Source: Flaviramulus multivorans (GTDB lineage: Bacteria > Bacteroidota > Bacteroidia > Flavobacteriales > Flavobacteriaceae). From it: DNA of 64,000 bases. The notes beneath the pieces are model-generated. The model did no database searches, was not told where the DNA came from, and was given only the letters and a program-made list of their open reading frames with translations. Position 1 is the first letter of the stretch. The number at the start of each line of letters is the position of its first letter. The position numbers and the translations under genes are program-made. The stretch covers positions 434,001 through 498,000 of the forward strand of contig NZ_JAKKDV010000002.1 in assembly GCF_021728415.1 (NCBI RefSeq), read 5' to 3'. Below, piece by piece: positions 42,761 through 55,547 of the stretch.

Positions 42761-45700
42761 TTAGTTATAATTTAATTCTTGCTTTACTTGCATCATTTGG
42801 TCAAACTCTTCTTTAGAGCCTACAATAATATCATTGTAATGTCTCATTCCTGTACCTGCAGGAATTCTGTGACCAACAATAACATTTTCTTTCAGGCCTT
42901 CTAAAGTATCAACTTTACCAGCTACAGCAGCTTCATTAAGAACTTTTGTAGTTTCTTGGAAGGATGCTGCCGAAATAAATGACTTCGTTTGTAACGATGC
43001 TCTAGTAATACCTTGAAGTATTGGCGTTGCGGTTGCTGGTTTAGCATCTCTAGCCACTACAAGGTTCTTATCTTCTCTCCTTAAGATCGAATTCTCATCT
43101 CGTAACTGACGTGGAGAAATGATTTGTCCTGGTTTCATATTTGCAGAATCTCCAGCATCTTCAATAACCTTCATTCCAAAAATATCATCGTTTTCTTTAA
43201 TGAAATCCGCTTTATGTACTAATTGGTCTTCTAAGAAAAGAGTGTCTCCTGAATCAATAATTTGTACTTTACGCATCATTTGTCTAACAACAACTTCGAA
43301 ATGCTTATCATTAATTTTCACACCTTGTAAACGATATACTTCTTGTACTTCGTTAACTAGATATTGTTGAACTGCTGAAGGTCCTTTGATATTTAAAATA
43401 TCATCAGGAGTTACAGATCCATCTGATAAAGGCATACCTGCTTTTACATAATCATTTTCTTGAACAAGAATTTGATTAGATAATTTTACCAAATATTTCT
43501 TTACTTCACCTAGTTTTGATTCTACAATAATTTCACGGTTACCACGCTTGATTTTACCAAAAGAAACCACACCATCTATTTCACTTACTACTGCAGGGTT
43601 AGAAGGGTTACGTGCTTCAAACAATTCTGTTACACGCGGTAAACCTCCTGTAATATCACCCGCTTTTGCAGATTTACGAGGTATTTTAACTAATATTTTA
43701 CCAACATTAATTTTTTCTCCATCATCAATCATTAAATGAGCTCCAACTGGTAAGTTATAAGATCTGATTGTTTCACCTTTTCCATCTTCAATATGAAGGG
43801 TTGGTATAAGCTTTTTATTTCTAGATTCAGAAATCACTTTTTCCTGGAAACCAGTTTGCTCATCAATTTCAACTTGGTATGTAATACCCTGCTCGATGTT
43901 TTCATATTTTACTTTACCAGCAAATTCTGAAATAATAACACCGTTATATGGATCCCAAATACAAACTACATCTCCTTTACTTAATTGATCTCCACTCTTA
44001 ATATTAATGGTTGAACCATAAGGAATATTATTTGTACTTAAAACGATTCCTGTTTTCTTATCTACCAATTTAAGTTCAGATGTTCTTGAAATAACAATAT
44101 CAACATCATTACCTTCTCCATCTTTACCTTTAACAGTTTTTAAGTCTTCTATTTCAGCAATACCATCGAACTTAACAGCTAATTTGTTTTCTTCCGAAAT
44201 GTTACCAGCAATACCTCCTACGTGGAACGTACGAAGTGTTAACTGCGTTCCTGGTTCTCCAATAGACTGAGCAGCTACAACACCTACAGCTTCACCACGT
44301 TGTACCATTTTACCAGTAGCTAAATTACGTCCGTAACATTTTGCACAAATACCTTGTAAGGCTTCACAAGTTAATGCTGAACGTACTTCTAAGCTTTCAA
44401 TTGGAGATTCTTCTATAGTTTTTGCTATATCATCTTCAATTAATTGTCCTGAAGCTACTAATAATTCATCCGTTAAAGGATTGTATACATCATTTAATGA
44501 AACACGTCCAACGATTCTTTCTTCTAAAGTTTCAACAACTTCATCGTTTTTCTTTAATGGTTCAACTTCAACACCTCTTAACGTACCACAATCCTCTGTA
44601 TTAATGATTACGTCTTGAGAAACATCAACTAAACGACGCGTTAAGTAACCTGCATCGGCCGTTTTTAATGCTGTATCCGCAAGACCCTTACGAGCACCGT
44701 GTGTTGATATAAAGTACTCAAGAATTGAAAGACCTTCCTTAAAGTTAGAAAGAATCGGGTTTTCAATAATCTCACCACCACCTGCATTAGATTTTTTAGG
44801 TTTTGCCATTAATCCACGCATTCCAGTTAACTGACGAATCTGTTCTTTAGATCCACGCGCTCCAGAATCAAGCATCATATATACCGAGTTAAACCCTTGT
44901 TGATCTTCACGAATACGTTTCATAGACAATTCTGTCAATTCAGCATTCGTTGAAGTCCAGATATCAATTACTTGGTTATAACGCTCATTGTTGGTAATAA
45001 GTCCCATATTATAGTTACCCATAATACCATCAACCAAAGAATTCGCTTTATCAATCATTCCTTGTTTTTCTGGTGGAATAATAATATCACCTAAACTAAA
45101 TGATAATCCACCTTGGAATGCAAACTTAAATCCTAAATCTCTAATAGCATCTAGGAAATCAGCAGTTTCAGGAACTGACGTTACTTTAAGTATGTTTCCA
45201 ATAATATCTCTTAAAGATTTTTTAGTAAGTACTTGATTGATATATCCAGCTGCTTGAGGTACGTGCTGATTAAATAATACACGACCTACAGTAGTTTCAA
45301 CAATCATAGGTTGAAGCTTACCATCTTTATTAATATCAATAGTTCTTACTTTTATAACAGCATTTAAATCTACTTTCTTCTCATTAAAAGCAATTTCTAC
45401 TTCTTCTGGAGAATAAAATACTAAGCCCTCACCTTTCACTTTTACCTCAGGAGTCGATTTACGCTCTTTAGTCATATAATAAAGACCTAAAACCATGTCT
45501 TGAGAAGGTACAGTAACTGGCGAACCATTTGCTGGATTTAAGATATTATGAGAAGCCAACATTAATAATTGACATTCTAAAATAGCTTCTGGACCAAGAG
45601 GTAAATGTACCGCCATCTGGTCACCATCAAAATCCGCATTAAATGCAGTACACACTAATGGATGCAATTGGATTGCTTTTCCTTCAATTAATTTTGGTTG

Positions 45701-47062
45701 AAAAGCTTGTATTCCTAATCTGTGTAATGTTGGAGCACGGTTTAGTAATACTGGATGTCCTTTTAGAACATTCTCCAAGATATCCCAAACCACTGGCTCT
45801 CTTTTATCTATAATTTTCTTTGCAGATTTTACAGTTTTAACAATACCTCTTTCTATTAATTTTCTAATAACAAAAGGTTTGTATAATTCTGCTGCCATAT
45901 TTTTTGGCAATCCACATTCAAATAATTTTAATTCAGGTCCAACAACAATTACCGAACGAGCAGAATAATCTACACGTTTTCCTAAAAGGTTTTGACGAAA
46001 ACGCCCTTGTTTACCTTTTAATGAATCTGATAATGATTTTAACGGACGATTAGAATCTGTTTTTACAGCTGATGCTTTACGTGTGTTATCAAATAATGAA
46101 TCTACAGATTCTTGTAACATACGTTTTTCGTTACGCAAAATAACCTCAGGAGCTTTTATCTCAACCAATCTTTTAAGACGGTTGTTACGGATAATTACTC
46201 TTCTGTATAAATCATTCAAATCCGATGTAGCAAAACGACCACCATCTAACGGCACTAACGGACGTAATTCTGGCGGAATGATAGGAATAACCTTCATAAT
46301 CATCCACTCTGGTCTGTTTTCTCTATTTTGATTTGATTCACGTAAAGATTCTACAACTTGTAAACGTTTTAAGGCTTCTGTTTTACGTTGTTTAGACGTT
46401 TCAGTATTAGCTTTATGACGTAATTCATAAGACAATGCTTCTAAATCAATTCTTGCCAATAATTCAATTAAACATTCAGCACCCATTTTAGCTAAAAACT
46501 TATTTGGGTCGTTGTCATCAAGATATTGGTTTTCTTGAGGAAGTGAATCCAAAATATTTAAATACTCTTCTTCTGTAAGGAAATCCATTTTTTGTAATGG
46601 CTCGCCTTCTTCATTTTTGGCATTACCTGGTTGAATTACTACATATCGTTCGTAGTAAATAATCATATCTAACTTCTTAGATGGTAACCCTAATAAATAA
46701 CCAATTTTGTTTGGCAACGAACGGAAGTACCAAATATGAGCTACTGGAACCACCAAATTGATGTGTCCTACTCTATCACGACGTACTTTCTTTTCAGTTA
46801 CTTCTACTCCACAACGGTCACATACAATACCTTTATAGCGAATTCTTTTATATTTACCACAAGCACACTCATAATCCTTTACAGGACCAAAAATACGCTC
46901 ACAAAACAAACCATCACGTTCTGGTTTGTGTGTTCGATAATTGATAGTTTCTGGCTTTAAAACCTCACCTCTAGATTCTGCTAAAATAGACTCTGGCGAT
47001 GCTAAACCAATTGAGATTTTATTAAACCTCTTTACTGTATTTTTATCTTGTTTTCTTGCCAT
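42761..47062 (-). CDS. rpoC: RNA polymerase beta' subunit
   Basis: Largest catalytic subunit, 1433 residues. The N-terminal zinc site is [20 protein letters not shown] near residue 66, the active-site Mg loop is [15 protein letters not shown] near 470, and the second zinc site includes CGTLRG and [19 protein letters not shown] near 805-900, followed by the trigger-loop region [16 protein letters not shown]. The frame is intact and starts ATG 47062, 30 bases after rpoB. Length and order are normal for Bacteroidetes. Confidence 0.99.
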   Translation of the reverse strand: MARKQDKNTVKRFNKISIGLASPESILAESRGEVLKPETINYRTHKPERDGLFCERIFGPVKDYECACGKYKRIRYKGIVCDRCGVEVTEKKVRRDRVGHINLVVPVAHIWYFRSLPNKIGYLLGLPSKKLDMIIYYERYVVIQPGNAKNEEGEPLQKMDFLTEEEYLNILDSLPQENQYLDDNDPNKFLAKMGAECLIELLARIDLEALSYELRHKANTETSKQRKTEALKRLQVVESLRESNQNRENRPEWMIMKVIPIIPPELRPLVPLDGGRFATSDLNDLYRRVIIRNNRLKRLVEIKAPEVILRNEKRMLQESVDSLFDNTRKASAVKTDSNRPLKSLSDSLKGKQGRFRQNLLGKRVDYSARSVIVVGPELKLFECGLPKNMAAELYKPFVIRKLIERGIVKTVKSAKKIIDKREPVVWDILENVLKGHPVLLNRAPTLHRLGIQAFQPKLIEGKAIQLHPLVCTAFNADFDGDQMAVHLPLGPEAILECQLLMLASHNILNPANGSPVTVPSQDMVLGLYYMTKERKSTPEVKVKGEGLVFYSPEEVEIAFNEKKVDLNAVIKVRTIDINKDGKLQPMIVETTVGRVLFNQHVPQAAGYINQVLTKKSLRDIIGNILKVTSVPETADFLDAIRDLGFKFAFQGGLSFSLGDIIIPPEKQGMIDKANSLVDGIMGNYNMGLITNNERYNQVIDIWTSTNAELTELSMKRIREDQQGFNSVYMMLDSGARGSKEQIRQLTGMRGLMAKPKKSNAGGGEIIENPILSNFKEGLSILEYFISTHGARKGLADTALKTADAGYLTRRLVDVSQDVIINTEDCGTLRGVEVEPLKKNDEVVETLEERIVGRVSLNDVYNPLTDELLVASGQLIEDDIAKTIEESPIESLEVRSALTCEALQGICAKCYGRNLATGKMVQRGEAVGVVAAQSIGEPGTQLTLRTFHVGGIAGNISEENKLAVKFDGIAEIEDLKTVKGKDGEGNDVDIVISRTSELKLVDKKTGIVLSTNNIPYGSTINIKSGDQLSKGDVVCIWDPYNGVIISEFAGKVKYENIEQGITYQVEIDEQTGFQEKVISESRNKKLIPTLHIEDGKGETIRSYNLPVGAHLMIDDGEKINVGKILVKIPRKSAKAGDITGGLPRVTELFEARNPSNPAVVSEIDGVVSFGKIKRGNREIIVESKLGEVKKYLVKLSNQILVQENDYVKAGMPLSDGSVTPDDILNIKGPSAVQQYLVNEVQEVYRLQGVKINDKHFEVVVRQMMRKVQIIDSGDTLFLEDQLVHKADFIKENDDIFGMKVIEDAGDSANMKPGQIISPRQLRDENSILRREDKNLVVARDAKPATATPILQGITRASLQTKSFISAASFQETTKVLNEAAVAGKVDTLEGLKENVIVGHRIPAGTGMRHYNDIIVGSKEEFDQMMQVKQELNYN

Positions 47063-47092
47063 AATATATGGTTGAAATGATTTTTTTAGTTA

Positions 47093-50000
47093 TTACTCCT
47101 CTAATCTGATATCTAAACCTAAACCTTTCAGCTCGTGCATTAGTACGTTGAATGATTCTGGTAACCCTGGATCTGGCATTGGCTCACCTTTTACAATACT
47201 TTCGTATGTTTTAGCTCTACCAATAACATCATCAGATTTTACAGTTAATATCTCTCGTAAGGTACTTGATGCTCCATAAGCTTCAAGTGCCCAAACTTCC
47301 ATCTCACCAAAACGCTGACCACCAAACTGTGCTTTACCACCAAGAGGTTGTTGTGTAATTAATGAGTAAGGTCCAATAGAACGTGCGTGCATTTTATCAT
47401 CAACCATGTGTCCTAATTTTAACATGTAGATAACACCTACAGTTGCTGGTTGATCAAATCTTTCACCTGTTCCACCATCGTATAAATACGTATGTCCATA
47501 TCTAGGTATTCCTGCTTCGTCAGTTAATTCATTAATCTGATCGATTGTAGCACCGTCGAAAATTGGAGTAGCAAATGTGCGTTCCAATTTTTGTCCAGCC
47601 CATCCTAGTACCGTTTCATAAATCTGTCCGATGTTCATACGAGATGGTACACCAAGTGGATTTAATACGATATCAACAGGTGTTCCGTCTTCCAAGAAAG
47701 GCATATCTTCAGCTCTAACTATACGAGCTACGATACCTTTATTACCATGACGACCCGCCATTTTATCTCCTACTTTAAGCTTACGCTTTTTAGCGATGTA
47801 AACTTTAGCTAGTTTAATAATACCAGCAGGTAATTCATCACCTACAGAAATAGTGAACTTTTCACGACGTAAAGAACCTTGTAAATCGTTTTCTTTAATC
47901 TTATAGTTATGAATTAAATCGGCTACAAGTTGATTAGTATGGTCATCAGTCGTCCATTTACCAGTTACCAAATGCGCATAATCATCAACAGCATTTAACA
48001 TTTTTAAAGTGAATTTTTTACCTTTTGGTAAAACTTCTTCACCTAAATCGTTAAAAATACCTTGAGCTGTTTTACCATTAACGATATTGAATAATTTTTC
48101 GATTAAAATGCTTTTTAATTCGTCAAATTTTCTATCGTATTGAGCTTCTAATTCAATAATATCATCTTTATCTTGGGCTCTTTTACGCTTATCTTTAACA
48201 GCTCTTGAAAATAATTTCTTTTCAATTACAACACCGTTTAAAGATGGTGACGCTTTTAAAGATGCATCTTTTACATCACCTGCTTTATCACCAAAAATAG
48301 CACGAAGTAATTTTTCCTCAGGAGTTGGATCACTTTCTCCTTTAGGGGTAATTTTTCCAATTAAAATATCACCAGGTTTTACTTCTGCACCAATACGAAT
48401 CATTCCGTGCTCATCTAAATCTTTAGTAGCTTCTTCTGAAACGTTTGGAATATCATTAGTTAATTCTTCGTTACCTAATTTGGTATCACGAACTTCCAAT
48501 GAATATTCATCAATATGAATAGATGTGAAAATATCTTCGCGAACCACTTTTTCAGAAATTACAATCGCATCCTCAAAGTTATACCCTTTCCAAGGCATAA
48601 AGGCTACTTTCATGTTTCTACCTAAAGCTAATTCTCCTTTTTGCGTTGCGTATCCTTCACATAAAACTTGACCTTTGGTTACTTTATCTCCTTTAACCAC
48701 AATTGGTTTTAAGTTGATAGATGTCCCTTGGTTTGTTTTTCTGAATTTTACTAACTCATAGGTTTTAATGTCGTTATCAAAACTTACTTTAGCTTCATCT
48801 TCAGTGCGTTCGTATTTTATTTGAATTTCATTCGCATCTACGTAAAGTACTTCTCCGTTCCCTTCTGCATTAATCAATACACGAGAATCAGAAGCTACTT
48901 GACGCTCTAATCCAGTACCTACTATTGGTGCTTGTGGCAACAATAAAGGAACTGCTTGACGCATCATGTTAGATCCCATTAACGCACGGTTAGCATCATC
49001 ATGCTCCAAGAAAGGAATTAAAGATGCCGATATAGATGAAATTTGATTTGGTGCCACATCCGTGTAATGAAGTCCGTTAGGATCAATTACAGGGAAGTCA
49101 CCTTCCATTCTTGCAATTACTTTGTCATGTAATATTTTACCCTTGTCATCAACTTTAACCGTTGCTTGAGCAATCAATTTTTCTTCTTCTTCCTCTGCAC
49201 TCAAATAAACTGGTGCTCCTTTTATATCAACCACTCCATTCTCAACAGAACGGTATGGTGTTTCAATGAATCCCATAGAATTCACTTTAGCAAATACTGA
49301 TAATGAAGAAATTAATCCAATATTTGGTCCCTCAGGAGTTTCAATCGGACATAAACGACCATAGTGGGTATAATGAACATCACGAACCTCGAACCCAGCT
49401 CTTTCACGAGAAAGACCTCCTGGTCCAAGTGCCGAAAGACGACGCTTATGAGTAATTTCAGCTAATGGATTGGTTTGATCCATAAACTGAGACAACTGGT
49501 TTGTACCAAAGAACGAGTTAATTACAGATGATAATGTTTTCGCATTAATCAAATCAATCGGTGTAAATACCTCGTTATCACGAACGTTCATACGCTCACG
49601 AATAGTACGAGCCATACGTGCTAAACCAACTCCAAATTGTTGAGATAATTGCTCACCAACAGTACGTACACGACGGTTTGATAAGTGATCAATATCATCA
49701 ATCTCTGCTTTAGAATTGATAAGCTCAATTAAATATTTTATAATAGTAATGATATCTTCTTTAGTAAGCACTTGCTTATCCATTCCAATATCAAGACCTA
49801 ACTTTTTGTTCATTCTGTAACGCCCAACTTCTCCTAAAGAGTAACGTTGGTCTGAAAAGAATAATTTATCAATTATTCCACGAGCAGTTTCTTCATCAGG
49901 CGGTTCTGCATTACGCAATTGTCTATAAATATGCTCAACAGCCTCTTTTTCAGAGTTTGTTGGATCTTTTTGAAGCGTATTATGAATGATAGCATAGTCA

Positions 50001-50905
50001 CCTAATTCTGTGCCTTCTTTATGTAAAAGAACGGTTTTAACATCTGCTTCAAGAATTTCTTCAATATTGTCTTTATCTAAAACAGTATCACGATCAAGAA
50101 TAATCTCGTTACGCTCGATTGATACCACCTCTCCTGTATCTTCATCAACAAAATCCTCATGCCAAGTGTTAAGTACACGAGCTGCTAATTTTCTTCCTGT
50201 ATATTTTTTTAATCCAGTTTTAGATACTTTTATTTCTTCAGCTAGATCAAAAATTTCTAAGATATCTTTATCACGCTCAAAACCAATGGCTCTGAATAAA
50301 GTTGTTACAGGTAATTTTTTCTTTCTATCAATGTATGCATACATTACCTGATTGATATCTGTAGCAAATTCAATCCAAGATCCTTTAAATGGAATTACTC
50401 TTGCAGAATATAATTTAGTTCCATTTGCATGGTGAGATTGTCCGAAAAACACTCCAGGAGAACGGTGTAATTGAGATACAACTACACGCTCTGCACCATT
50501 AATAACAAATGTACCACTAGGAGTCATGTAAGGAATAGTTCCTAAGTAAACATCTTGAACAATGGTCTCGAAATCCTCATGTTCAGGATCTGTACAATAT
50601 AACTTTAACCTAGCTTTTAGCGGAACGCTGTAAGTTAATCCTCTTTCAATACACTCTTCAATGGTATATCTTGGTGGATCTACAAAGTAATCTAAAAATT
50701 CTAAAACGAATTGATTACGAGAATCTGTGATTGGAAAATTTTCCATGAAGGTATTGTATAACCCTTCATCACCTCTTTCTTCAGATTTTGTTTCTAATTG
50801 GAAAAAATCCTGGAAGGATTTAATCTGAATATCTAGAAAATCTGGATATTCTGTTCTATTTACAATAGAGGAGAAATTTAATCTTTCAGCTTGTGTTGAC
50901 AACAT
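47093..50905 (-). CDS. rpoB: RNA polymerase beta subunit
   Basis: Catalytic subunit of 1270 residues; start set at ATG 50905 ([13 protein letters not shown]), since the codon before it is TTG. Rifampicin-pocket sequence is wild type: [20 protein letters not shown] then [20 protein letters not shown], with Asp, His and Ser at the classic resistance positions, so no built-in rifampicin resistance is expected. Downstream [17 protein letters not shown] and the C-terminal [20 protein letters not shown] are present. A long hairpin lies in the gap from rplL. Confidence 0.99.
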   Translation of the reverse strand: MLSTQAERLNFSSIVNRTEYPDFLDIQIKSFQDFFQLETKSEERGDEGLYNTFMENFPITDSRNQFVLEFLDYFVDPPRYTIEECIERGLTYSVPLKARLKLYCTDPEHEDFETIVQDVYLGTIPYMTPSGTFVINGAERVVVSQLHRSPGVFFGQSHHANGTKLYSARVIPFKGSWIEFATDINQVMYAYIDRKKKLPVTTLFRAIGFERDKDILEIFDLAEEIKVSKTGLKKYTGRKLAARVLNTWHEDFVDEDTGEVVSIERNEIILDRDTVLDKDNIEEILEADVKTVLLHKEGTELGDYAIIHNTLQKDPTNSEKEAVEHIYRQLRNAEPPDEETARGIIDKLFFSDQRYSLGEVGRYRMNKKLGLDIGMDKQVLTKEDIITIIKYLIELINSKAEIDDIDHLSNRRVRTVGEQLSQQFGVGLARMARTIRERMNVRDNEVFTPIDLINAKTLSSVINSFFGTNQLSQFMDQTNPLAEITHKRRLSALGPGGLSRERAGFEVRDVHYTHYGRLCPIETPEGPNIGLISSLSVFAKVNSMGFIETPYRSVENGVVDIKGAPVYLSAEEEEEKLIAQATVKVDDKGKILHDKVIARMEGDFPVIDPNGLHYTDVAPNQISSISASLIPFLEHDDANRALMGSNMMRQAVPLLLPQAPIVGTGLERQVASDSRVLINAEGNGEVLYVDANEIQIKYERTEDEAKVSFDNDIKTYELVKFRKTNQGTSINLKPIVVKGDKVTKGQVLCEGYATQKGELALGRNMKVAFMPWKGYNFEDAIVISEKVVREDIFTSIHIDEYSLEVRDTKLGNEELTNDIPNVSEEATKDLDEHGMIRIGAEVKPGDILIGKITPKGESDPTPEEKLLRAIFGDKAGDVKDASLKASPSLNGVVIEKKLFSRAVKDKRKRAQDKDDIIELEAQYDRKFDELKSILIEKLFNIVNGKTAQGIFNDLGEEVLPKGKKFTLKMLNAVDDYAHLVTGKWTTDDHTNQLVADLIHNYKIKENDLQGSLRREKFTISVGDELPAGIIKLAKVYIAKKRKLKVGDKMAGRHGNKGIVARIVRAEDMPFLEDGTPVDIVLNPLGVPSRMNIGQIYETVLGWAGQKLERTFATPIFDGATIDQINELTDEAGIPRYGHTYLYDGGTGERFDQPATVGVIYMLKLGHMVDDKMHARSIGPYSLITQQPLGGKAQFGGQRFGEMEVWALEAYGASSTLREILTVKSDDVIGRAKTYESIVKGEPMPDPGLPESFNVLMHELKGLGLDIRLEE

Positions 50906-50969
50906 CAATAGACGGAATTTTGATTAAAAAAAAATTTAAATTGGTATATAATGATTATATACACAAAAT

Positions 50970-51006
50970 GGTTTAGGTCTTAAAAGCAATGCTTCAGACC
51001 TAAACC
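50970..51006 (-). promoter_or_regulatory. Long hairpin between rplL and rpoB (attenuator or processing site)
   Basis: GGTTTAGGTCT (50970-50980) is perfectly complementary to AGACCTAAACC (50996-51006), and the 15-base loop has an inner AAGC/GCTT pairing. On the transcribed strand it is followed by ATTTTGTG, too weak a T tract for full termination, consistent with partial attenuation or an RNase III site as in E. coli at the same place. Confidence 0.7.
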
Positions 51007-51029
51007 TTTATGTTTTTGAGATACTAAGC

Positions 51030-51407
51030 TTACTTAAGCTCAACCTCAGCCCCAGCTTCTTCTAAAGATGCTTTTAAGCCTTCAGCTTCATCTTTAGAAA
51101 CACCTTCTTTAATTGGGCTTGGTGCACCATCAACTAATTCTTTAGCTTCTTTTAAGCCAAGACCAGTTAATTCTTTAACTAATTTTACAACTGCTAATTT
51201 AGAACCACCTGCAGCTTTTAGTATAACATCAAATTCAGTTTGAGCTTCAGCGGCATCATCACCACCAGCAGCAGGACCAGCAGCAACAGCTACAGCTGCA
51301 GCAGCAGGCTCAATACCATACTCATCTTTTAATATAGTAGCTAACTCATTTACTTCTTTTACTGTAAGGTTAACTAATTGTTCTGCGAAATCTTTTAAAT
51401 CTGCCAT
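51030..51407 (-). CDS. rplL: 50S ribosomal protein L7/L12
   Basis: Stalk protein bL12, 125 residues. N-terminal dimerisation domain ([20 protein letters not shown]), Ala-rich hinge ([20 protein letters not shown]), and the factor-binding C-terminal domain ([20 protein letters not shown]) are all intact. It is followed by the hairpin ahead of rpoB, which may let L12 be made in excess over polymerase. Confidence 0.98.
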   Translation of the reverse strand: MADLKDFAEQLVNLTVKEVNELATILKDEYGIEPAAAAVAVAAGPAAGGDDAAEAQTEFDVILKAAGGSKLAVVKLVKELTGLGLKEAKELVDGAPSPIKEGVSKDEAEGLKASLEEAGAEVELK

Positions 51408-51471
51408 TTTTCTATCGTTTTAATAAATTTTAATAATAATATATTTGTAATAAAGTGCGTACTATTTAATA

Positions 51472-51993
51472 CTATCCTTCTTTTTCAGATAGTGTTTTAA
51501 TAATTCCAGCTAGTTTTCCTCCACTTGATTTAAGTGCAGAGACAACATTTTTAGCAGGAGATTGTAATAATCCAATGATTTCTCCTAATAATTCCTCTTT
51601 AGACTTGATATCAACTAACATGTCTAATTGGTTGTCGCCAATATAAACTGCTTCCTCAATAAATGCTCCCTTTAATAAAGGCTTATCTGATTTTTTACGG
51701 AAGGTTTTAATTAACTTAGCTGGTACATTACCTGTTTCAGAATACATCACTGATGTATTTCCTTTTAAAACTGTTGGAAGGTCTCCAAAATCTCTATCGG
51801 ATGCTTCCATTGCTTTTGCCAGTAATGTGTTTTTAACAACTGCTAATTTTACGTTTGCTTTAAAAGCAGCACGACGTAAATCTGAGGTTGTTCCTGCGTT
51901 TAATCCAGAAATATCTGCTAAATAAATATTTGCATTGTTGGCTAATTCTGCAGTTAAGTCCTCAATTACTTGTGATTTTTCTTCTCTTGTCAT
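51472..51993 (-). CDS. rplJ: 50S ribosomal protein L10
   Basis: uL10, stalk base protein that holds L12 dimers, 173 residues: MTREEKSQVIEDLTAELANN, RRAAFKANVKLAVVKNTLLA and KGNTSVMYSE. Only 19 bases separate it from rplA, so there is no room for an E. coli-type L10 leader in front of it. rplL follows after 64 bases. Confidence 0.97.
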   Translation of the reverse strand: MTREEKSQVIEDLTAELANNANIYLADISGLNAGTTSDLRRAAFKANVKLAVVKNTLLAKAMEASDRDFGDLPTVLKGNTSVMYSETGNVPAKLIKTFRKKSDKPLLKGAFIEEAVYIGDNQLDMLVDIKSKEELLGEIIGLLQSPAKNVVSALKSSGGKLAGIIKTLSEKEG

Positions 51994-52012
51994 AATAAAA
52001 GTTTTAACTTAA

Positions 52013-52702
52013 TTAACCAATTTTAGGATCAACAGCAATACTTGGGCTCATGGTTGAAGACATAAATATGCTTTTTACGTAAACTCCCTTTGCAGTTGTC
52101 GGTTTTAGTTTTATTAATGTTGTTAATAATTCATTTGCGTTTCCAGCAATTTTATCAGCACTAAATGATGCCTTTCCTATAGCAGCGTGTACAATACCAG
52201 TCTTATCAACTTTAAAGTCAATTTTACCTGCTTTTACTTCTGTTACAGCTTTTGCAACATCCATAGTAACCGTACCAGTTTTTGGGTTTGGCATTAAACC
52301 ACGAGGACCTAATACACGTCCTAAAGGACCTAATTTACCCATAACACTTGGCATGGTGATAATTACATCAACGTCGGTCCAACCACTCTTGATTTTATCA
52401 AGATACTCGTCTAAACCTACGTAATCTGCCCCAGCTTCTTTCGCTTCTGCTTCTTTATCTGGAGTTACTAATGCTAATACTTTCATGTCTTTACCAGTTC
52501 CGTGAGGAAGTGAAACCACTCCTCTTACCATTTGGTTAGCTTTACGAGGATCTACTCCTAAACGTACTGCTAAATCAACTGATGCGTCAAACTTGGTATT
52601 GGTAATTTCTTTTATTAATGCTGATGCTTCATCAACTGAATAAATTCTACCTTTTTCTATTTTCGCTAAAGCTTCTTTTTGCTTTTTTGTTAATCTTGCC
52701 AT
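52013..52702 (-). CDS. rplA: 50S ribosomal protein L1
   Basis: uL1 of the L1 stalk, 229 residues. Signature [40 protein letters not shown] and [13 protein letters not shown] are present. L1 usually represses its own operon by binding the rplK leader. Spacing to rplK is 20 bases. Confidence 0.98.
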   Translation of the reverse strand: MARLTKKQKEALAKIEKGRIYSVDEASALIKEITNTKFDASVDLAVRLGVDPRKANQMVRGVVSLPHGTGKDMKVLALVTPDKEAEAKEAGADYVGLDEYLDKIKSGWTDVDVIITMPSVMGKLGPLGRVLGPRGLMPNPKTGTVTMDVAKAVTEVKAGKIDFKVDKTGIVHAAIGKASFSADKIAGNANELLTTLIKLKPTTAKGVYVKSIFMSSTMSPSIAVDPKIG

Positions 52703-52722
52703 TTTATAATGTCTTTAATAGA

Positions 52723-53160
52723 TTATGAAGGAAATTTTCCTGTTACAGTTATTCCCATCGATCTTGCTGTACCAGCAACCATTTTCATAGCAGACTCTGT
52801 CGTAAATGCATTTAAATCTACCATTTTGTCTTCTGCAATAGTTTTAACCTGATCCCAAGATACTTTAGCTACTTTTTTTCGGTTTGGCTCTCCAGAACCC
52901 TTCTTCACCTTAGCCGCTTCTAATAATTGAACTGCTGCTGGTGGAGTTTTGATTACAAAGTCGAATGATTTATCTTTGTAAACAGATATAACCACTGGTA
53001 ATACTTTACCTGGCTTATCTTGTGTTCTGGCATTGAATTGCTTACAGAACTCCATGATGTTAACACCTGCAGCTCCTAAAGCGGGTCCAACCGGTGGCGA
53101 TGGATTCGCAGCACCTCCCCGAACTTGTAACTTAACTACTTTACCTAATTCTTTTGCCAT
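52723..53160 (-). CDS. rplK: 50S ribosomal protein L11
   Basis: uL11 of the GTPase centre, 145 residues from ATG 53160 ([20 protein letters not shown]); an upstream ATG at 53193 would add 11 non-conserved residues. [20 protein letters not shown] and the C-terminal ARSMGITV mark the family. Confidence 0.98.
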   Translation of the reverse strand: MAKELGKVVKLQVRGGAANPSPPVGPALGAAGVNIMEFCKQFNARTQDKPGKVLPVVISVYKDKSFDFVIKTPPAAVQLLEAAKVKKGSGEPNRKKVAKVSWDQVKTIAEDKMVDLNAFTTESAMKMVAGTARSMGITVTGKFPS

Positions 53161-53232
53161 TTTTAAAAATTTAATTTTGATGATGTCAATCAATTGGAAG
53201 CGAAAGACACATCTATCTTAATGTAACACTAA

Positions 53233-53787
53233 TTATACTTTTTCAACTTGCATATAACTTAACTCTAGGGGCGTCTTTCTTCCGAAAATTTTAACCATTA
53301 CTTCAAGTTTACGCTTCTCTTCATTTATTTTTTCAATCGTACCATCAAATCCATTAAATGGCCCATCAATAACTTTAACTGTTTCACCTTTAGTAAAAGG
53401 TATAGCTACATTTGCGCTTTCTTCTACAGATAGCTCATCAACTTTACCTAACATTCTGTTAACTTCAGATTGTCTTAACGGTACTGGGTCACCTCCTTTA
53501 GTTTCTCCTAAAAATCCGATGACGTTTGTAACCGACCTTATAATATGAGGAACTTCTCCCGTTAAGTTGGCTTGAATCATTATATAGCCAGGAAAAAACA
53601 CCTTTTCTTTGTGAATTTTTTTCCCATTTCTTATTTGAATAACTCGTTCAGTTGGAACTAATACTTGATCAACAAAATCTTGTAAACCTAATCGAGCAAT
53701 CTCATTCTCTATATAAGTTTTTATTTTGTTTTCTTGCCCACTTACAGCTCGAACAACATACCATTTTTTTTCAGTAACCTCAGACAT
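53233..53787 (-). CDS. nusG: Transcription termination/antitermination protein NusG
   Basis: RNA-polymerase-binding elongation factor, 184 residues. NGN domain from KWYVVRAVSGQENKIKTYIE, KVFFPGYIMIQANLTGE, then a C-terminal KOW domain (VKVIDGPFNGFDGTIEKIN). Lies 11 bases after secE in the usual order and leads into rplK. Confidence 0.98.
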   Translation of the reverse strand: MSEVTEKKWYVVRAVSGQENKIKTYIENEIARLGLQDFVDQVLVPTERVIQIRNGKKIHKEKVFFPGYIMIQANLTGEVPHIIRSVTNVIGFLGETKGGDPVPLRQSEVNRMLGKVDELSVEESANVAIPFTKGETVKVIDGPFNGFDGTIEKINEEKRKLEVMVKIFGRKTPLELSYMQVEKV

Positions 53788-53798
53788 AATCTTTCTTT

Positions 53799-53996
53799 TT
53801 AACCTATAACCTTTTCAAAATAAAATGCTATGACTTTACTAAAAACTGTATCAACTCCCCATATAGCTAGAGAAAATATAATTGAAAAAACTGCAACTAA
53901 AACTGTTAAACTTTGAGCTTCAGCCCAAGTTGGCCAAGTCACGTTATTTTTTAGTTCTCCAAATGATTCTTTTATATAATTTACAATTCCAGCCAT
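53799..53996 (-). CDS. secE: Preprotein translocase subunit SecE
   Basis: Small subunit of the SecYEG channel, 65 residues: an amphipathic segment (YIKESFGELKNNVTWPTWAE) and one transmembrane helix (LTVLVAVFSIIFSLAIWGV). This is the minimal single-helix SecE common in this phylum. Confidence 0.96.
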   Translation of the reverse strand: MAGIVNYIKESFGELKNNVTWPTWAEAQSLTVLVAVFSIIFSLAIWGVDTVFSKVIAFYFEKVIG

Positions 53997-54072
53997 TTTG
54001 ATATTTCTTAATTAAATATGAATTGAATAAAATTTCATTCAACATATAGGGTATAACCCTTTTTTGATTTTG

Positions 54073-54145
54073 CACGGGTTGAGAGACTCGAACTCCCGAC
54101 ACCTGGTTTTGGAGACCAGTGCTCTACCAACTGAGCTAAACCCGT
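54073..54145 (-). tRNA. tRNA-Trp (anticodon CCA)
   Basis: Minus-strand cloverleaf: acceptor ACGGGTT/AACCCGT, anticodon stem CTGGT/ACCAG with CCA, T loop TTCGAGT, discriminator G as usual for Trp. Located between tuf and secE, as in many bacteria. Confidence 0.97.
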
Positions 54146-54156
54146 AAACATAAGTC

Positions 54157-54184
54157 AAGGTATTCCGAGAAATCGGAATACCTT
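54157..54184 (-). promoter_or_regulatory. Perfect 12-bp hairpin between tuf and tRNA-Trp
   Basis: AAGGTATTCCGA and TCGGAATACCTT pair without mismatch around a 4-base loop. On the transcribed strand no T run follows (GACTTATG), so it is more likely a processing site or partial attenuator than a terminator. Confidence 0.65.
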
Positions 54185-54208
54185 AAGCTTAATATTTATT
54201 TAAACGTA

Positions 54209-55396
54209 TTAGTCTAAAATCTCAGTTACCTGACCAGCACCAACTGTTCTACCACCTTCACGGATTGCAAAACGTAAACCTACATTCATTGCAATTGGTT
54301 GAATTAATTCAACAGTAATAGTTAAGTTATCTCCTGGCATAACCATTTCAACTCCACTTGGAAGCGCAATGTTTCCAGTTACGTCAGTTGTACGTACGTA
54401 GAACTGTGGACGGTAGTTGTTATGGAATGGAGTATGACGTCCACCTTCTTCTTTTTTAAGGATATAAACCTCTGCTTTAAATTTAGCATGTGGTGTTACA
54501 GAACCTGGTTTAGTAATAACCATACCTCTAGAGATTTGAGTTTTCTCAATACCTCTTAATAAGATACCTGCGTTATCTCCAGCTTCACCTCTATCTAATA
54601 TTTGACGGAACATTTCGATACCAGTAATTGTAGAAGTTAATTTCTCAGCACCCATACCGATAATTTCAACAGGATCACCAGTTTTAGCAACACCAGTTTC
54701 AATACGACCTGTAGCAACTGTACCACGACCTGTAATTGAGAATACATCTTCAATTGGCATTAAGAATGGCTTATCCATATCACGAACTGGCTCTTCAATC
54801 CATTTATCAACAGCTTCCATTAATTCCATTACTGTATCAACCCATTTTTGCTCTCCGTTAAGTGCTCCTAATGCAGAACCAGAAATTACAGGACCATTAT
54901 CTCCATCATATTCATAGAATGATAATAAATCTCTGATTTCCATATCTACTAATTCAAGTAATTCTTCATCATCAACCATATCCACTTTATTCATGAATAC
55001 AACGATACGAGGAATACCTACCTGACGTCCTAAAAGGATGTGCTCACGAGTTTGTGGCATTGGACCATCAGTAGCAGCAACTACTAAAATAGCACCATCC
55101 ATCTGAGCAGCACCAGTTACCATGTTCTTTACGTAATCCGCGTGACCTGGACAGTCAACGTGCGCATAGTGACGGTTAGCTGTTTGATATTCTACGTGAG
55201 ATGTATTAATTGTAATACCTCTTTCTTTTTCTTCTGGAGCATTATCAATTTGATCAAATGATCGTGCTTCAGAATAACCTGCATCAGCTAATACTTTAGT
55301 AATAGCAGCAGTTAAAGTTGTTTTACCGTGATCTACGTGTCCAATTGTACCTATATTTAAGTGTGGTTTTGAACGATCGAAAGTTGCCTTTGCCAT
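54209..55396 (-). CDS. tuf: Elongation factor Tu
   Basis: GTPase that delivers aminoacyl-tRNA to the ribosome, 395 residues. G motifs [27 protein letters not shown] and [10 protein letters not shown], then beta-barrel domains II and III ([34 protein letters not shown]). Frame intact. It follows a tRNA cluster on the same strand and leads through tRNA-Trp into secE-nusG and the rpl-rpo genes. Confidence 0.99.
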   Translation of the reverse strand: MAKATFDRSKPHLNIGTIGHVDHGKTTLTAAITKVLADAGYSEARSFDQIDNAPEEKERGITINTSHVEYQTANRHYAHVDCPGHADYVKNMVTGAAQMDGAILVVAATDGPMPQTREHILLGRQVGIPRIVVFMNKVDMVDDEELLELVDMEIRDLLSFYEYDGDNGPVISGSALGALNGEQKWVDTVMELMEAVDKWIEEPVRDMDKPFLMPIEDVFSITGRGTVATGRIETGVAKTGDPVEIIGMGAEKLTSTITGIEMFRQILDRGEAGDNAGILLRGIEKTQISRGMVITKPGSVTPHAKFKAEVYILKKEEGGRHTPFHNNYRPQFYVRTTDVTGNIALPSGVEMVMPGDNLTITVELIQPIAMNVGLRFAIREGGRTVGAGQVTEILD

Positions 55397-55464
55397 GTTT
55401 TTTAAATAATTTAATCTTAGTTATATAATAATATTAGTGTATTCTAATTTTTTGTTCAATATAG

Positions 55465-55536
55465 AGCCAATGACGGGAATTGAACCCGTGACCTCTTCCT
55501 TACCAAGGAAACGCTCTACCCCTGAGCTACACCGGC
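55465..55536 (-). tRNA. tRNA-Thr (anticodon GGT)
   Basis: Acceptor GCCGGTG/CATTGGC (two G-T wobbles), anticodon stem TTTCC/GGAAG with loop TTGGTAA and anticodon GGT, T loop TTCAATT, discriminator T. Reads ACC/ACU codons. Confidence 0.95.
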
Positions 55537-55547
55537 TTAAATATTAG

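Noticed and set aside
53161-53232. L1-binding operator in the rplK leader
   Set aside because: A GATGT/ACATC pairing is possible, but I could not match the known L1 site convincingly, so it is not listed as a feature.
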